From assembly GCF_003403035.1 (NCBI RefSeq), contig NZ_QURN01000011.1, positions 1-64,000 on the forward strand: DNA of 64,000 nt, in the 5' to 3' direction. Made by a program: the position numbers and the translations under genes. This DNA comes from Mesorhizobium denitrificans. GTDB taxonomy: Bacteria; Pseudomonadota; Alphaproteobacteria; Rhizobiales; Rhizobiaceae. Below the pieces are notes generated by a model that made no database searches, was not told the DNA's origin, and saw nothing but the letters and a program-made list of their open reading frames with translations. Shown piece after piece: positions 17,626 to 27,272 of this stretch (its first letter is position 1; the number at the start of each line of letters is the position of its first letter).

Positions 17626-18747
17626 TTACCGTTCACCTGTCGCGCGGCGACGAATGACACTGTTGAACAACACCGCCGTCAGCAGCATCAGGCCGAGGAA
17701 AACCTGGAACCAATCATTCGGCGCGCCGGTAAACAGAATACCCATTTGCACAACACCGAATATCAGCGCCCCGAAGAATGCGCCGATCACCGAACCATAG
17801 CCGCCCGTCAGCAGACACCCGCCGATAACCGCTGCAATGATGGCTTCGAACTCTTTCAGCACGCCGCGATCTGCTGCTGCGGAGCCGAATTCCATCACCT
17901 GACACGTGGCATATACGGTGGCGCAAAAAGCAGTGACCATGAACAGGGTGATCTTCACCCGCGCAACCGGAACACCGACATTGCGCGCCGCATTCGCATC
18001 GCCGCCGGAGGCAAAAATCCAGTTTCCGAAGCGTGTGCGCGTCAGCACGATGTGGCCGACTGCGGCGATGGCGAACGCCCAGAGAACGACCGCGGGAATG
18101 CCCTGCACGGCAGGCTGTCCGTTCGGCAATGTGCCGATCACACCGGCCTCCGCCAGCCAGATGAAAAAGCCGCGAAATGCCTTGCCCGCGAACAGCCAGC
18201 TTACGAAGGAATCGTCGGCAAAGTTCTTCACGCCGCTGACAATGGTGCGGTTCGCGAAAAGAATGGAAAGCGCAATCGTCATGCCACGCAGAATGTAAAG
18301 CGAGGCGAGTGTGACGATGAAAGACGGTAGTCTGGTTCGCACCACGATCACGCCGTTCAGGAAGCCGATCAGCAACGCTCCGCAAAATGCAAACAGGACG
18401 CTCAGAGCAATGGGAACGCCGAAATAGACTGTCGGGATGGCGATCATCATGCCGGCAAAGCCGATCATTGAACCGACCGAAAGATCGAACTCCCCGCCGA
18501 TCATCAGAAGCGCCGCGCCGGTGGCGATGATGGTGAGTTGTCCAGCGACAGTCACCCAGTTCATTACACCGTCAGCGGCGAACATGCCGGTGCCGCGCGC
18601 GGTAACGGCGAAGAAAATGAACACGAGAATTGCGCCTGCGACAGCGCCCAGTTCCGGTCTGGACAACATGCTGCGCAGTATGGATTGCCTGCGCAAGCGC
18701 TCGTCGCTCGACCGTGCGGCTGGCACGGAAGTTTCGCTGTTCGCCAT
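17626..18747 (-). CDS. CUT2 sugar ABC transporter permease
   Basis: A 373-residue inner-membrane protein with about ten helices, of the RbsC/FrcC type: GGEFDLSVGSMIGFAGMMIA, RTRLPSFIVTLASLYILRG and FEAIIAAVIGGCLLTGGYGS are the family signatures. It forms the channel for the substrate delivered by the binding protein. A 168-bp gap with a palindromic repeat separates it from the ATPase gene, wider than other spacings in the operon. Confidence 0.87.
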   Translation of the reverse strand: MANSETSVPAARSSDERLRRQSILRSMLSRPELGAVAGAILVFIFFAVTARGTGMFAADGVMNWVTVAGQLTIIATGAALLMIGGEFDLSVGSMIGFAGMMIAIPTVYFGVPIALSVLFAFCGALLIGFLNGVIVVRTRLPSFIVTLASLYILRGMTIALSILFANRTIVSGVKNFADDSFVSWLFAGKAFRGFFIWLAEAGVIGTLPNGQPAVQGIPAVVLWAFAIAAVGHIVLTRTRFGNWIFASGGDANAARNVGVPVARVKITLFMVTAFCATVYATCQVMEFGSAAADRGVLKEFEAIIAAVIGGCLLTGGYGSVIGAFFGALIFGVVQMGILFTGAPNDWFQVFLGLMLLTAVLFNSVIRRRATGER

Positions 18748-18827
18748 TGCGAATCCTCTAAGTTAAATCGCGAAGTGTAGGCGAAAGCCCGGCTCCGCCA
18801 AGCCGGGCCCTCCGGGAGGATCTTTGG

Positions 18828-19781
18828 TTAGCGGTATTCGCCCGCCAGCTTTTCGACCAACCCGATATTGTCCTTGGTCACAAAGCCAGGACCGGTGTTG
18901 ATGTTGTTTGCGGGCATAACGCCGTAGCGCTTGTATTGGGTCAGCAGAACCACAGGCAGATAACCCTGCAAATAGGGTTGCTGGTCGATAGCCGATTCAA
19001 CGATGCCGTCCTTGATGCCCTGCGAAATGTCAGCGGACAGATCGAAAGTGATGAAGTTGTACTTGGACGTTTCGCCCGTGTCGCGCAGCAGCTTGATGGT
19101 CGGCTCTGCCGAGTTTGGCCCGAGGGTCAGGATACCGTTCGTGTCCGCATGAGCGGTGAGATACGCCTTCACCTTGTTATAGACCTGTGTGGGATCCTGG
19201 CTGGAATCGATCATGTGATCGCCGAGCGGAACGCCGAGCGCATCAGCATAACCCTGGCAACGCTCAACCGAAGCCGCGTTGGTGATGTAGTGGTTTACGC
19301 AGACGAAATTTGTAACACCGGCGGCTTTGGCTCTGGCGCCTGCGCCCTTGCCTGCATCATATTCCGGCTGGCCGATATGCATCAGCGCGCCAAGCTGCTT
19401 GGACTGGTCTGCCGTACCCGAATTGACGGTCATGACCGGAATGCCCTTGGCGATAGCCTGCTCGATGGAGGCTTTCAGCACATCGAAATCTGCGATCGTC
19501 GTGATAATGCCGTCTGGATTGGTCGCCGCGCTCTGTTCAATGATACGCGCCATATCAGCAATGTCGCCGGTTGGCGGGTTGCGATATTCAACCGTCGTTC
19601 CAGTTTCTTTGGCGGCGTTTTTGAGCGCGTTCTTGATGACATTCCACCACGAATCAGTGTCCGGCGCGTGGCTCACAAATACAAAGCGCTCGCCATCCGC
19701 ATGGGCTGCGGGGGCGATGCTCATCATAACCGGCACTGCAACGGCAAATGCCGTAAGCAGCTTTTTGACAAGGCTTGCCAT
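18828..19781 (-). CDS. periplasmic sugar-binding protein (inositol-type)
   Basis: A 317-residue protein with a signal peptide (cleavage after about residue 28, APAAHA) and the peripla_BP_4 fold of CUT2 binding proteins. FVFVSHAPDTDSWWNVIKNA and the NPPTGDIADMARIIEQ segment are typical. First gene of the minus-strand operon, with CTCC-complement AGGGAGGAATT upstream of the ATG. The likely ligand is inositol or a related polyol, inferred only from iolG in the same operon. Confidence 0.82.
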   Translation of the reverse strand: MASLVKKLLTAFAVAVPVMMSIAPAAHADGERFVFVSHAPDTDSWWNVIKNALKNAAKETGTTVEYRNPPTGDIADMARIIEQSAATNPDGIITTIADFDVLKASIEQAIAKGIPVMTVNSGTADQSKQLGALMHIGQPEYDAGKGAGARAKAAGVTNFVCVNHYITNAASVERCQGYADALGVPLGDHMIDSSQDPTQVYNKVKAYLTAHADTNGILTLGPNSAEPTIKLLRDTGETSKYNFITFDLSADISQGIKDGIVESAIDQQPYLQGYLPVVLLTQYKRYGVMPANNINTGPGFVTKDNIGLVEKLAGEYR

Positions 19782-19835
19782 ACTAAATTCCTCCCTGGTG
19801 AATTACGGAACGTGTCTACCAAAAACATGTTCAGT

Positions 19836-19849
19836 AGAATATACATTCC
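19836..19849. promoter_or_regulatory. possible IolR-type box
   Basis: AGAA-N6-TTCC at 19836-19849, 55 bp upstream of the binding-protein ATG, matches 7 of 8 fixed bases of the GGAA-N6-TTCC sites described for rhizobial IolR. Such a short pattern can occur by chance. No iolR gene lies in the window. Confidence 0.25.
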
Positions 19850-20034
19850 ATTTTATCCAGCTTCCGTCAAGTATGGATGCTATTAAAGATAGCGATAATG
19901 TCCGCGCGCTCCGCCCACCTCCCAATCATTTGGGCTATAATGTGCAGGGACAGATTTCCTCCGGGCAATTGTCTGCGCGCGTAGCAATTGCGCACAGGCG
20001 AAAAGCCTGCGAAATTGGGCGCCGGAGGTAGCGA

Positions 20035-20994
20035 ATGGCATTGCGTCCCGAAACAGGAACATCGCGGCTTGACGATGCGGCAAGGGCTGGTTGGCTCTAT
20101 TATGTCGCGGGAAACACGCAGGACCAGATTGCAGCAAAGCTGGGTGTTTCACGACAAACAGCGCAGCGACTGGTTTCGCTGGCAATGTCGGAAGGGCTGA
20201 TCCGGGTCAGGCTCGATCACCCGATTGCGCGGTGCCTTGAGCTGGCCGAAGAATTACGAAAACGCTTTGCGCTGGACCTTGCGGAAGTCGTTCCAACCGA
20301 TCCTGATTCCGTCTCCACGACTATTGGCATTGCCGAAGTTGCGGCGACGGAAATCGAGCGTTTTTTGCGCGCCCCGGAACCGATGGTGATGGGCATCGGT
20401 ACGGGCCGTACGCTCAAGGCCGCGACAGAACAATTGCCGCCGATGGAATGCCCGCAGCACAAGATCGTATCGCTGACAGGCAACATTTCGCCGGATGGCT
20501 CGGCGGCGTTCTACAACGTTATTTTCAACATGGCCGATCGCATCAAAGCCCGTAGTTTTCCTATGCCTTTGCCGGTTATTGCGTCGTCGGAAGACGAGCG
20601 CGAGATGCTGATTGCGCAGCCGATGGTAAAGCAAACTTTCGAGCTTGCGGCCAATGCGTCAGTCACGTTTGTGGGTATCGGAGAGCTTGGACCGCAGGCC
20701 CCGCTTTTCGTGGACGGCTTCATTTCCGAGGCCGAATTGAAGGCACTGCAGAAGGCCGGCGGGGTGGCCGAAATCGTCGGTTGGGTGTTCGACCAGCAAG
20801 GCAATTACATTGACGGACTTACCAATGCGCGGGTCGCAAGCGCACCATTGCCGTCGCGAGAAAAAGCGCTTGTCGTTGCGCTCGCGAAGGGTGAACGGAA
20901 GCTGCCCGGCATCCTCGCAGCGGTCACGCGCCGGCTGGTCAATGGACTGATTACGGACGAGCGAACAGCTGCCGCATTGCTCGGTGAGCGCTAA
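20035..20994 (+). CDS. smoC: SorC/DeoR-family sugar-responsive regulator
   Basis: A 319-residue regulator. The N-terminal helix-turn-helix (NTQDQIAAKLGVSRQTAQRL, about 28-47) is followed by a sugar-phosphate-binding domain with MGIGTGRTLKAA and the closing RLVNGLITDERTAAALL, both typical of SorC. It precedes the sorbitol/mannitol operon in the same direction and is divergent from the inositol-type operon. It probably controls smoEFGK in response to polyol. CGGAGGTAGCG precedes the ATG. Confidence 0.85.
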   Translation: MALRPETGTSRLDDAARAGWLYYVAGNTQDQIAAKLGVSRQTAQRLVSLAMSEGLIRVRLDHPIARCLELAEELRKRFALDLAEVVPTDPDSVSTTIGIAEVAATEIERFLRAPEPMVMGIGTGRTLKAATEQLPPMECPQHKIVSLTGNISPDGSAAFYNVIFNMADRIKARSFPMPLPVIASSEDEREMLIAQPMVKQTFELAANASVTFVGIGELGPQAPLFVDGFISEAELKALQKAGGVAEIVGWVFDQQGNYIDGLTNARVASAPLPSREKALVVALAKGERKLPGILAAVTRRLVNGLITDERTAAALLGER

Positions 20995-21023
20995 ATTTCG
21001 CGCGAAAGACGCGTGTTTCTCGC

Positions 21024-21108
21024 CGTAAAAACCCCAATATTTCAAAAAATACGCCCGTAAAAACTGCAAAACGCGCCCAAATCAAGCGGTTTTACGGTCG
21101 TAAAAACC
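21024..21108. promoter_or_regulatory. repeated operator half-sites before smoE
   Basis: CGTAAAAAC occurs three times in one direction (from 21024, 21056 and 21099). An inverted copy GGTTTTACG lies at 21088-21096, making a near-perfect palindrome at 21088-21108. The cluster sits 110-190 bp upstream of smoE, between the SorC regulator and the operon. It is the obvious candidate binding array for that regulator (inference). Confidence 0.6.
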
Positions 21109-21216
21109 CTCGTTGGTGCAGCGCAGCAACGATTCCCGATTGACAGCCGGGAGTTGTAGTGAATAATCGCCCACAGACTTAGCAAATGCTCACGCTGGTC
21201 CCTAGGGAGGAAATTG

Positions 21217-22527
21217 ATGAGACTGACCACGCTCGTATTGGGCCTGTGCACCGCGAGTGCGCTTGCCTTCGCTGCGCATGCCGAATCCATCACCATCGCT
21301 ACTGTCAACAACGGCGACATGGTGCGCATGCAGAAGCTCACCGACGATTTCACGAAGAAGAATCCCGACATCCAGTTGAACTGGGTGACGCTGGAAGAGA
21401 ACGTTTTGCGCGAACGCGTAACGACGGACATCGCCACCAAGGGCGGTCAGTACGACGTCATGACCATCGGCACTTACGAAGTTCCGATCTGGGCGAAACA
21501 GGGCTGGCTGTTGCCGCTCGACAATCTTGGCGCGGACTACGATACGGCTGACATCATTCCGGCCATTGCCGGTGGCCTTTCCGTTGACGGAAAACTCTAC
21601 GCCGCACCGTTCTACGGCGAATCCTCATTCGTCATGTATCGCAAGGACCTGATGGAGAAGGCTGGTCTGACCATGCCGGATGCTCCGACCTGGGACTTCA
21701 TCGTCGATGCGGCGAAGAAGATGACGGATCGCGCCAATGACGTGAACGGCATCTGTCTGCGTGGCAAGGCTGGCTGGGGTGAGAACATGGCGTTCCTCAC
21801 GGCCATGTCGAACTCCTTTGGCGCTCGCTGGTTCGATGAGAAGTGGCAGCCGCAGTTCGACCAGCCCGAGTGGAAAAAGACGATGGACACCTATGTCAGC
21901 CTGATGAAAGAGGCTGGCCCGTCAGGTGCATCGTCCAACGGCTTCAACGAGAATCTGGCGCTGTTCCAGCAGGGTAAGTGCGGCATGTGGATCGACGCGA
22001 CGGTTGCGGCGTCCTTTGTGTCTGACCCGAAGAACTCGACGGTTGCGGACAAGGTCGGCTATGCGCTGGCTCCCGACAATGGTCTTGGCAAGCGCGGCAA
22101 CTGGCTCTGGGCATGGTCGCTGGCTATTCCGGCCGGCACGCAGAAGGCAGCAGCGGCAGAGAAGTTCGTTTCGTGGGCGACAGACAAGGCCTATCTCGAA
22201 CTGGTTGCTTCCAAGGAAGGCTGGGCCAACGTTCCTCCGGGAACGCGCACCTCGCTCTACAACAATCCTGAGTATCAGAAGGCAGCGCCTTTCGCGAAGA
22301 TGACGCTGGACTCGATCAACTCTGCTGATCCGACCAAGCCGACCGTGAAGCCGGTGCCTTATGTCGGCGTGCAGTTTGTGGCCATTCCGCAGTTCCAAAG
22401 CCTTGGCACGCAGGTTGGTCAGCTGTTCTCGGCGGCACTTGCAGGCCAGATGTCGGTGGATGATGCCTTGGCTCAAGCTCAGGCTACGACCGTGCGCGAA
22501 ATGACCCGCGCCGGCTATATTAAATAG
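21217..22527 (+). CDS. smoE: sorbitol/mannitol-binding periplasmic protein
   Basis: A 436-residue CUT1 substrate-binding protein with a signal peptide (cleavage near residue 22, AAHAE). The opening ITIATVNNGDMVRMQKL and the NEALFQQGKCGMWIDATVA-like segment (NLALFQQGKCGMWID) are characteristic of SmoE. It captures polyols for the SmoFGK importer. The start at ATG 21217 follows GGGAGGAAATTG; a TTG at 21214 would add one residue. A palindromic repeat lies between it and smoF. Confidence 0.88.
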   Translation: MRLTTLVLGLCTASALAFAAHAESITIATVNNGDMVRMQKLTDDFTKKNPDIQLNWVTLEENVLRERVTTDIATKGGQYDVMTIGTYEVPIWAKQGWLLPLDNLGADYDTADIIPAIAGGLSVDGKLYAAPFYGESSFVMYRKDLMEKAGLTMPDAPTWDFIVDAAKKMTDRANDVNGICLRGKAGWGENMAFLTAMSNSFGARWFDEKWQPQFDQPEWKKTMDTYVSLMKEAGPSGASSNGFNENLALFQQGKCGMWIDATVAASFVSDPKNSTVADKVGYALAPDNGLGKRGNWLWAWSLAIPAGTQKAAAAEKFVSWATDKAYLELVASKEGWANVPPGTRTSLYNNPEYQKAAPFAKMTLDSINSADPTKPTVKPVPYVGVQFVAIPQFQSLGTQVGQLFSAALAGQMSVDDALAQAQATTVREMTRAGYIK

Positions 22528-22597
22528 GCTCCTCCCGGTGCCTTGGCCGTCCGGTTCCCCAGTACTGGGCGGCCAGCTTTTCGAACTAAGAATATGA

Positions 22598-22749
22598 CCC
22601 TTCATCCGCCTGCCGGCACCTTCTCCCATAAGGGGAGAAGGCCGATAATCTCAATGCCTCAAACATCCTGCGATGTTGAAGATTGAAGCCGGTGTTTCAG
22701 ACTCCCCTTCACCCCTTGCGGGAGAAGGTGCCGGCAGGTGGATGAGGGG
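22598..22749. repeat. palindromic intergenic repeat (copy 2)
   Basis: A roughly 38-bp inverted repeat. CCTGCCGGCACCTTCTCCC (22609-22627) pairs with GGGAGAAGGTGCCGGCAGG (22720-22738), and the pairing extends outward into the CATCC/GGATG arms. A smaller hairpin, CTTCTCCCATAAGGGGAGAAG, is nested in the left arm. It lies between smoE and smoF and may act as an attenuator or mRNA-stabilising structure, giving more binding protein than permease. Confidence 0.82.
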
Positions 22750-22801
22750 TATCGACGTATCGCTTTGAAAGCGTGCGCATCGAGTCGAGAGGTCCAGGGA
22801 C

Positions 22802-23674
22802 ATGGCTACTCAAAATACCCGCTCAATCGCGCGCTTCATGATGGCGCCTTCGGTTATCCTCCTGCTGATCTGGATGATCGTGCCACTGGCGATGACGCTG
22901 TGGTTTTCATTCCAGAACTATAATCTGCTCGACCCAACGAATGTCAGCTTCGGCGGTCTTTTCAATTATCGATATTTCCTGACCGATCCGGCGTTTTTGA
23001 CCTCGATCGTCAACACGCTGTTGCTGGTGGTCGGAGTGCTGATAATCACGGTTATTGGCGGCATCCTGATCGCGCTTTTGATCGACCAGCCTATATTCGG
23101 GCAGGGGATCGTGCGCATTCTGGTGATCTCGCCATTCTTCGTTATGCCGCCGGTCGCAGCGCTGGTGTGGAAGAACATGATCATGCATCCGGGATATGGC
23201 GTTTTTGCCGATATTTCCCGTTTCTTCGGTCTTCAACCGGTAGACTGGTTTGCGCAGTTTCCGCTGCTGTCGATCATCATAATCGTTGCGTGGCAGTGGT
23301 TACCGTTTGCGACGCTCATTCTGCTGACTGCACTTCAATCGCTGGATGGCGAACAGAAGGAAGCAGCGGAAATGGACGGCGCGAATTTCCTGTCGCGCTT
23401 CTGGTACTTGACGCTGCCGCACATGTCGCGGGCGATCACAGTGGTGATCCTGATCCAGACGATCTTCCTGCTTGGCGTCTACGCAGAAATTCTCGTCACC
23501 ACCAATGGCGGGCCGGGCTACGCGTCTACAAACCTGCCGTTCCTGATCTATCGCACCGCGCTGCTTGGCTATGACGTGGGTGGAGCTTCAGCGGGCGGTG
23601 TCATCGCCATCATCCTTGCCAATATCGTCGCCTTCTTCCTGATGCGCGCCGTCGGCAAGAATCTCGATAAGTGA
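22802..23674 (+). CDS. smoF: polyol ABC transporter permease SmoF
   Basis: A 290-residue CUT1 permease with six membrane helices. The cytoplasmic coupling loop is EAAEMDGANFLSRFWYLTLP (about 185-204). The opening MATQNTRSIARFMMAPSVI and the NGGPGYASTNLPFLIY segment match polyol permeases. It pairs with SmoG. It ends 10 bp before smoG. Confidence 0.88.
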   Translation: MATQNTRSIARFMMAPSVILLLIWMIVPLAMTLWFSFQNYNLLDPTNVSFGGLFNYRYFLTDPAFLTSIVNTLLLVVGVLIITVIGGILIALLIDQPIFGQGIVRILVISPFFVMPPVAALVWKNMIMHPGYGVFADISRFFGLQPVDWFAQFPLLSIIIIVAWQWLPFATLILLTALQSLDGEQKEAAEMDGANFLSRFWYLTLPHMSRAITVVILIQTIFLLGVYAEILVTTNGGPGYASTNLPFLIYRTALLGYDVGGASAGGVIAIILANIVAFFLMRAVGKNLDK

Positions 23675-23684
23675 GGGTACGGAC

Positions 23685-24509
23685 ATGGCACGCGCAGTTT
23701 CTACACGCACCAAGGCGATCTGGACGGTAGCCGCCTGGATCGTGGCGCTCATCATCTTCTTTCCGATCCTCTACACGATCATTACGTCGCTGAAGTCGGA
23801 GCAGGAGGCGATTGCGGGCTTCAACCTGATCCCCTCGTTCACGCTGGAAAGCTATGGCGAGGTGCAGAGCCAGCAGAATTACTTCAAATTTTTTATGAAC
23901 TCGGTGATTATCGCCGTTGGCTCAACGGCAATCGGGGTTCTTATCGCCGTTCCCGCCGCATGGTCGATGGCGTTTGCGCCAACCAAGAAGACCAAAGATA
24001 TCCTGATGTGGATGCTCTCCACGAAGATGATGCCTGCGGCGGCAGTGCTGGTGCCCTTCTACCTGCTGTTCCGCGACTTCGGTCTGCTGGACAGCAGGGC
24101 GGGCCTGACCATCATGCTGATGATGATCAACCTGCCGATCGTGGTGTGGATGCTCTACACTTATTTCCGCGAAATTCCGGGTGAAATCCTCGAAGCGGCG
24201 CGCATGGACGGCGCTTCGCTCTGGGGCGAAATCTGGCATGTGCTTATGCCGATGGCGGTGCCCGGCATTGCTTCCACCATGCTGCTCAACATCATTCTCG
24301 CGTGGAACGAGGCGTTCTGGACGATCCGCCTGACGACCACGGAAGCAGCACCGCTGACGGCGTTCATCGCGTCGTTCTCAAGTCCACAGGGCCTGTTCTG
24401 GGCCAAGCTTTCGGCGGCATCCACACTGGCGATTGCGCCAATTCTCATCATGGGCTGGTTCAGCCAGAAGCAACTTGTCCGCGGCCTGACCTTCGGCGCC
24501 GTGAAGTAG
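23685..24509 (+). CDS. smoG: polyol ABC transporter permease SmoG
   Basis: A 274-residue CUT1 permease with six helices and the EAA loop EAARMDGASLWGEIWHVLMP (about 168-187). SFTLESYGEVQSQQNYFKFF and the C-terminal SQKQLVRGLTFGAVK are typical of the family. GAGGGTACGGAC precedes the ATG. It forms the heterodimeric channel with SmoF. Confidence 0.88.
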   Translation: MARAVSTRTKAIWTVAAWIVALIIFFPILYTIITSLKSEQEAIAGFNLIPSFTLESYGEVQSQQNYFKFFMNSVIIAVGSTAIGVLIAVPAAWSMAFAPTKKTKDILMWMLSTKMMPAAAVLVPFYLLFRDFGLLDSRAGLTIMLMMINLPIVVWMLYTYFREIPGEILEAARMDGASLWGEIWHVLMPMAVPGIASTMLLNIILAWNEAFWTIRLTTTEAAPLTAFIASFSSPQGLFWAKLSAASTLAIAPILIMGWFSQKQLVRGLTFGAVK

Positions 24510-24532
24510 GGAGTGAGCGATGTTCGACCAAC

Positions 24533-24651
24533 CTCATCCCGCCATGCTCGGGCTTGTCCCGAGCATCTGCCAGAGCTGGCGAGCTACCCAGCCAACTGGT
24601 TCGACTTACGCAGATCCTTGGGACAAGCCCAAGGCTGACGCCGGGAAACCT
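24533..24651. repeat. palindromic intergenic repeat, second family
   Basis: Two palindromes: ATGCTCGGGCTTGTCCCGAGCAT, read as arms ATGCTCGGG/CCCGAGCAT (24544-24566), and CCTTGGGACAAGCCCAAGG (24616-24634). They are inverted relative to each other, sharing GGGCTTGTCCC and ATCTGC flanks. It resembles the large inverted elements dispersed in rhizobial genomes and sits between smoG and smoK. Confidence 0.75.
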
Positions 24652-24683
24652 TCAGAAACGAAAACACAGCCTGGGAGGAACGC

Positions 24684-25685
24684 ATGGGCAAGATAAACCT
24701 TCGGGGCGTGAACAAGTCGTTCGGCACCACCACGATCATTCCGAATATCGATCTCGATATTGAAGACGGCGAGTTCGTCGTTTTCGTCGGGCCTTCGGGT
24801 TGCGGCAAGTCTACGCTTCTGCGGCTTATCGCCGGGCTGGAAGATGTGACCGCGGGCAAGATCGCCATCGACGGACGCGACGTGACCCAGGAAGCCCCCG
24901 CCAAGCGCAAGCTGGCGATGGTGTTCCAGTCCTATGCGCTCTACCCGCATATGACGGTGGCGAAGAATATCGCGTTTCCGCTCAAGATGGCGGGTGAGAC
25001 GCCGGATGCGATAGACAAGAAGGTGAAAGACGCGGCGCGCGTGCTGAACCTGACCAACTATCTGGAACGTCGTCCCGGACAGCTCTCCGGCGGGCAGCGG
25101 CAGCGCGTCGCAATCGGTCGTGCGATCGTTCGCCAGCCCTCCGCGTTCTTGTTCGATGAGCCGCTGTCTAATCTTGACGCTGCGCTGCGCGGCACGATGC
25201 GGCTGGAGATTTCCGAGTTGCACCATCAGCTCAAGACGACCATGATTTATGTGACCCACGATCAGGTTGAAGCCATGACCATGGCCGACAAGATTGTAGT
25301 GCTGAACGCGGGGAACATCGAACAGGTCGGCTCGCCGATGGATCTCTATCGCAACCCGCGCAATCTGTTCGTTGCTGGATTCATAGGCTCGCCGAAGATG
25401 AATTTCGTCGAGGGCGATGCAGCCGCCGCGCATGGAGCGAAGACAATCGGTATTCGGCCGGAACATGTGAAGATTTCGGCCAAGGAAGGCGATTGGAGCG
25501 GCACGGTCGGCGTGGCTGAACATCTGGGCTCAGATACGTTCCTGCATGTGCATACGGATAAGTATGGCACGATCAATGTACGGGCCGATGGCGAGGTCGA
25601 TGTGCATCATGGCGACAAGGTATTCCTGACCCCAACGCCCTCCAAGCTGCATAAGTTCGACGCCAATGGATTGGCGATTAAGTGA
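24684..25685 (+). CDS. smoK: polyol ABC transporter ATP-binding protein
   Basis: A 333-residue UgpC/MalK-type ATPase. Walker [10 protein letters not shown] (about 37-45), Q-loop [11 protein letters not shown], signature LSGGQRQR, Walker [12 protein letters not shown] and switch VTHDQ are intact. The C-terminal regulatory OB-fold region (about 235-333) is present but short. GGGAGGAACGC precedes the ATG. It energises SmoEFG. Confidence 0.9.
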   Translation: MGKINLRGVNKSFGTTTIIPNIDLDIEDGEFVVFVGPSGCGKSTLLRLIAGLEDVTAGKIAIDGRDVTQEAPAKRKLAMVFQSYALYPHMTVAKNIAFPLKMAGETPDAIDKKVKDAARVLNLTNYLERRPGQLSGGQRQRVAIGRAIVRQPSAFLFDEPLSNLDAALRGTMRLEISELHHQLKTTMIYVTHDQVEAMTMADKIVVLNAGNIEQVGSPMDLYRNPRNLFVAGFIGSPKMNFVEGDAAAAHGAKTIGIRPEHVKISAKEGDWSGTVGVAEHLGSDTFLHVHTDKYGTINVRADGEVDVHHGDKVFLTPTPSKLHKFDANGLAIK

Positions 25686-25700
25686 GTGATGATGCGCAGG

Positions 25701-25750
25701 CGCTGCCGCTCACCCTCTCACCGTAAACAGGGAGAGGGTGAGGGGCAGCG
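25701..25750. repeat. palindromic intergenic repeat, third family
   Basis: Inverted arms CGCTGCCGCTCACCCTCTC (25701-25719) and GAGAGGGTGAGGGGCAGCG (25732-25750) have one mismatch and a 12-base loop. The sequence recurs in the structure near 57.5 kb. It lies between smoK and mtlK. Confidence 0.8.
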
Positions 25751-25788
25751 CCAACTTCTCAATGCGCGAGCATGAAAGGTTTCGCACG

Positions 25789-27264
25789 ATGACAATAAAG
25801 CTTTCCGCCGCGAACCTCGACAAGTTGCCCAAGAATGTGGGCAAGCCAAGCTATGACCGCAGTGCGCTTTCGGGCGGCATTCTGCATTTCGGCCTGGGCA
25901 ATTTTCACCGCGCGCATCAGGCGGTTTATCTGGACGATCTGTTCAATGCGGGATTGGACCACGACTGGGCGCTGGTGGGCGCAGGCGTTTTTGATTTCGA
26001 GAAGCCCGGACGGGACCGGTTGAAGGATCAGGACTGGCTGACGACAGTTGTCGAACAGGATGCAGGCCACAAACAGGCGCGCGTAACCGGCGCGATGATC
26101 GATTTCATCGAGCCGGGCGATACGGATGCGCTAATTGCGAAACTCGCCGATCCGGCCATTCGCATTGTGTCGACGACCATCACGGAAGGCGGCTACTTCA
26201 TCGATCCGGCGACGCAGAAGTTCAATCCCCAACATCCCGACATCGTGGCCGACGGCAAAAACCCGGACAGACCGAAGACGGTGTTTGGACTGATGCTGGC
26301 AGGGCTGAAAAGCCGTCGCGCAGATGGCACGCCGCCTTTCACCGTCATGTGCTGCGATAACATTCCGCATAATGGCAAGGTGACCGCCGATGCGGTGGTG
26401 GGGTTGGCGCGGCTTTCCGATCCTGAGTTTGCAGACTGGATCGTGCGCAACGTCGCGTTTCCGAATGCAATGGTGGACCGCATCACGCCTGCGACCACAG
26501 ACCGCGAGCGCAAGGCGCTGAAGGATGATTTCGGCGTTGAGGACAACTGGCCGGTGTTTTGCGAGCCGTTTCGGCAGTGGGTTCTGGAGGACAGGTTCCC
26601 GGCTGGCCGACCGGCGCTGGAAAGGGTCGGCGTACAATTCGTTGAGGATGTGTCGCCGTTCGAGTTGATGAAGATCCGCATTCTGAATGGCGGCCATGCC
26701 GTGATTGCCTATCCGGCGGGGCTGATGGACATTCACTTCGTTCATGAGGCGATGCAGAACGATCTGGTTCGCCGGTTCCTGTCGAAGATCGAGAATGAAG
26801 AAATCATTCCGACCGTGCCGCCGGTGCCGGGAACCGATATCGATGATTATTTCGCGCTGATCGAACGGCGCTTTTCCAACCCGACAATCGGGGACACGGT
26901 GCGCAGGCTGTGTCTCGACGGATCGAACCGTCAGCCGAAGTTTATCATTCCAACCATTGCGGATCGGCTGAAGGCAGGGAAATCAATTGATGGATTGGCG
27001 CTGGAATCTGCGCTCTGGTGCCGCTATTGCTATGGCACGACGGACAGCGGCGCGATCACCGAGCCGAACGATCCGAACTGGGAACGCATGAACGCAACGG
27101 CAAAGAACGCGAAGAACGATCCGGCTGCCTGGCTGGCAATGGAAGATATTTACGGCGCGGTTGGCCGCTCGGATGTCTTTGCGCGTGGTTTTGCGGAAGC
27201 GCTCGGTTCTCTTTGGAAGGATGGCACGCAGGCGACGCTTGCGAACTATCTTTCGCGCTCCTGA
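25789..27264 (+). CDS. mtlK: mannitol 2-dehydrogenase
   Basis: A 491-residue polyol-specific long-chain dehydrogenase that oxidises D-mannitol (and D-arabitol or sorbitol in some members) to the ketose with NAD+. HFGLGNFHRAHQAVYLDDL (about 34-52) is the family N-terminal motif. The catalytic-domain KIRILNGGHAVIAYPAGL, with the lysine and adjacent asparagine, is intact. The start at 25789 removes a non-conserved 17-residue extension. Gene order smoEFGK-mtlK matches known polyol operons. The sorbitol dehydrogenase smoS is not in this window. Confidence 0.9.
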   Translation: MTIKLSAANLDKLPKNVGKPSYDRSALSGGILHFGLGNFHRAHQAVYLDDLFNAGLDHDWALVGAGVFDFEKPGRDRLKDQDWLTTVVEQDAGHKQARVTGAMIDFIEPGDTDALIAKLADPAIRIVSTTITEGGYFIDPATQKFNPQHPDIVADGKNPDRPKTVFGLMLAGLKSRRADGTPPFTVMCCDNIPHNGKVTADAVVGLARLSDPEFADWIVRNVAFPNAMVDRITPATTDRERKALKDDFGVEDNWPVFCEPFRQWVLEDRFPAGRPALERVGVQFVEDVSPFELMKIRILNGGHAVIAYPAGLMDIHFVHEAMQNDLVRRFLSKIENEEIIPTVPPVPGTDIDDYFALIERRFSNPTIGDTVRRLCLDGSNRQPKFIIPTIADRLKAGKSIDGLALESALWCRYCYGTTDSGAITEPNDPNWERMNATAKNAKNDPAAWLAMEDIYGAVGRSDVFARGFAEALGSLWKDGTQATLANYLSRS

Positions 27265-27272
27265 TATTTGCC

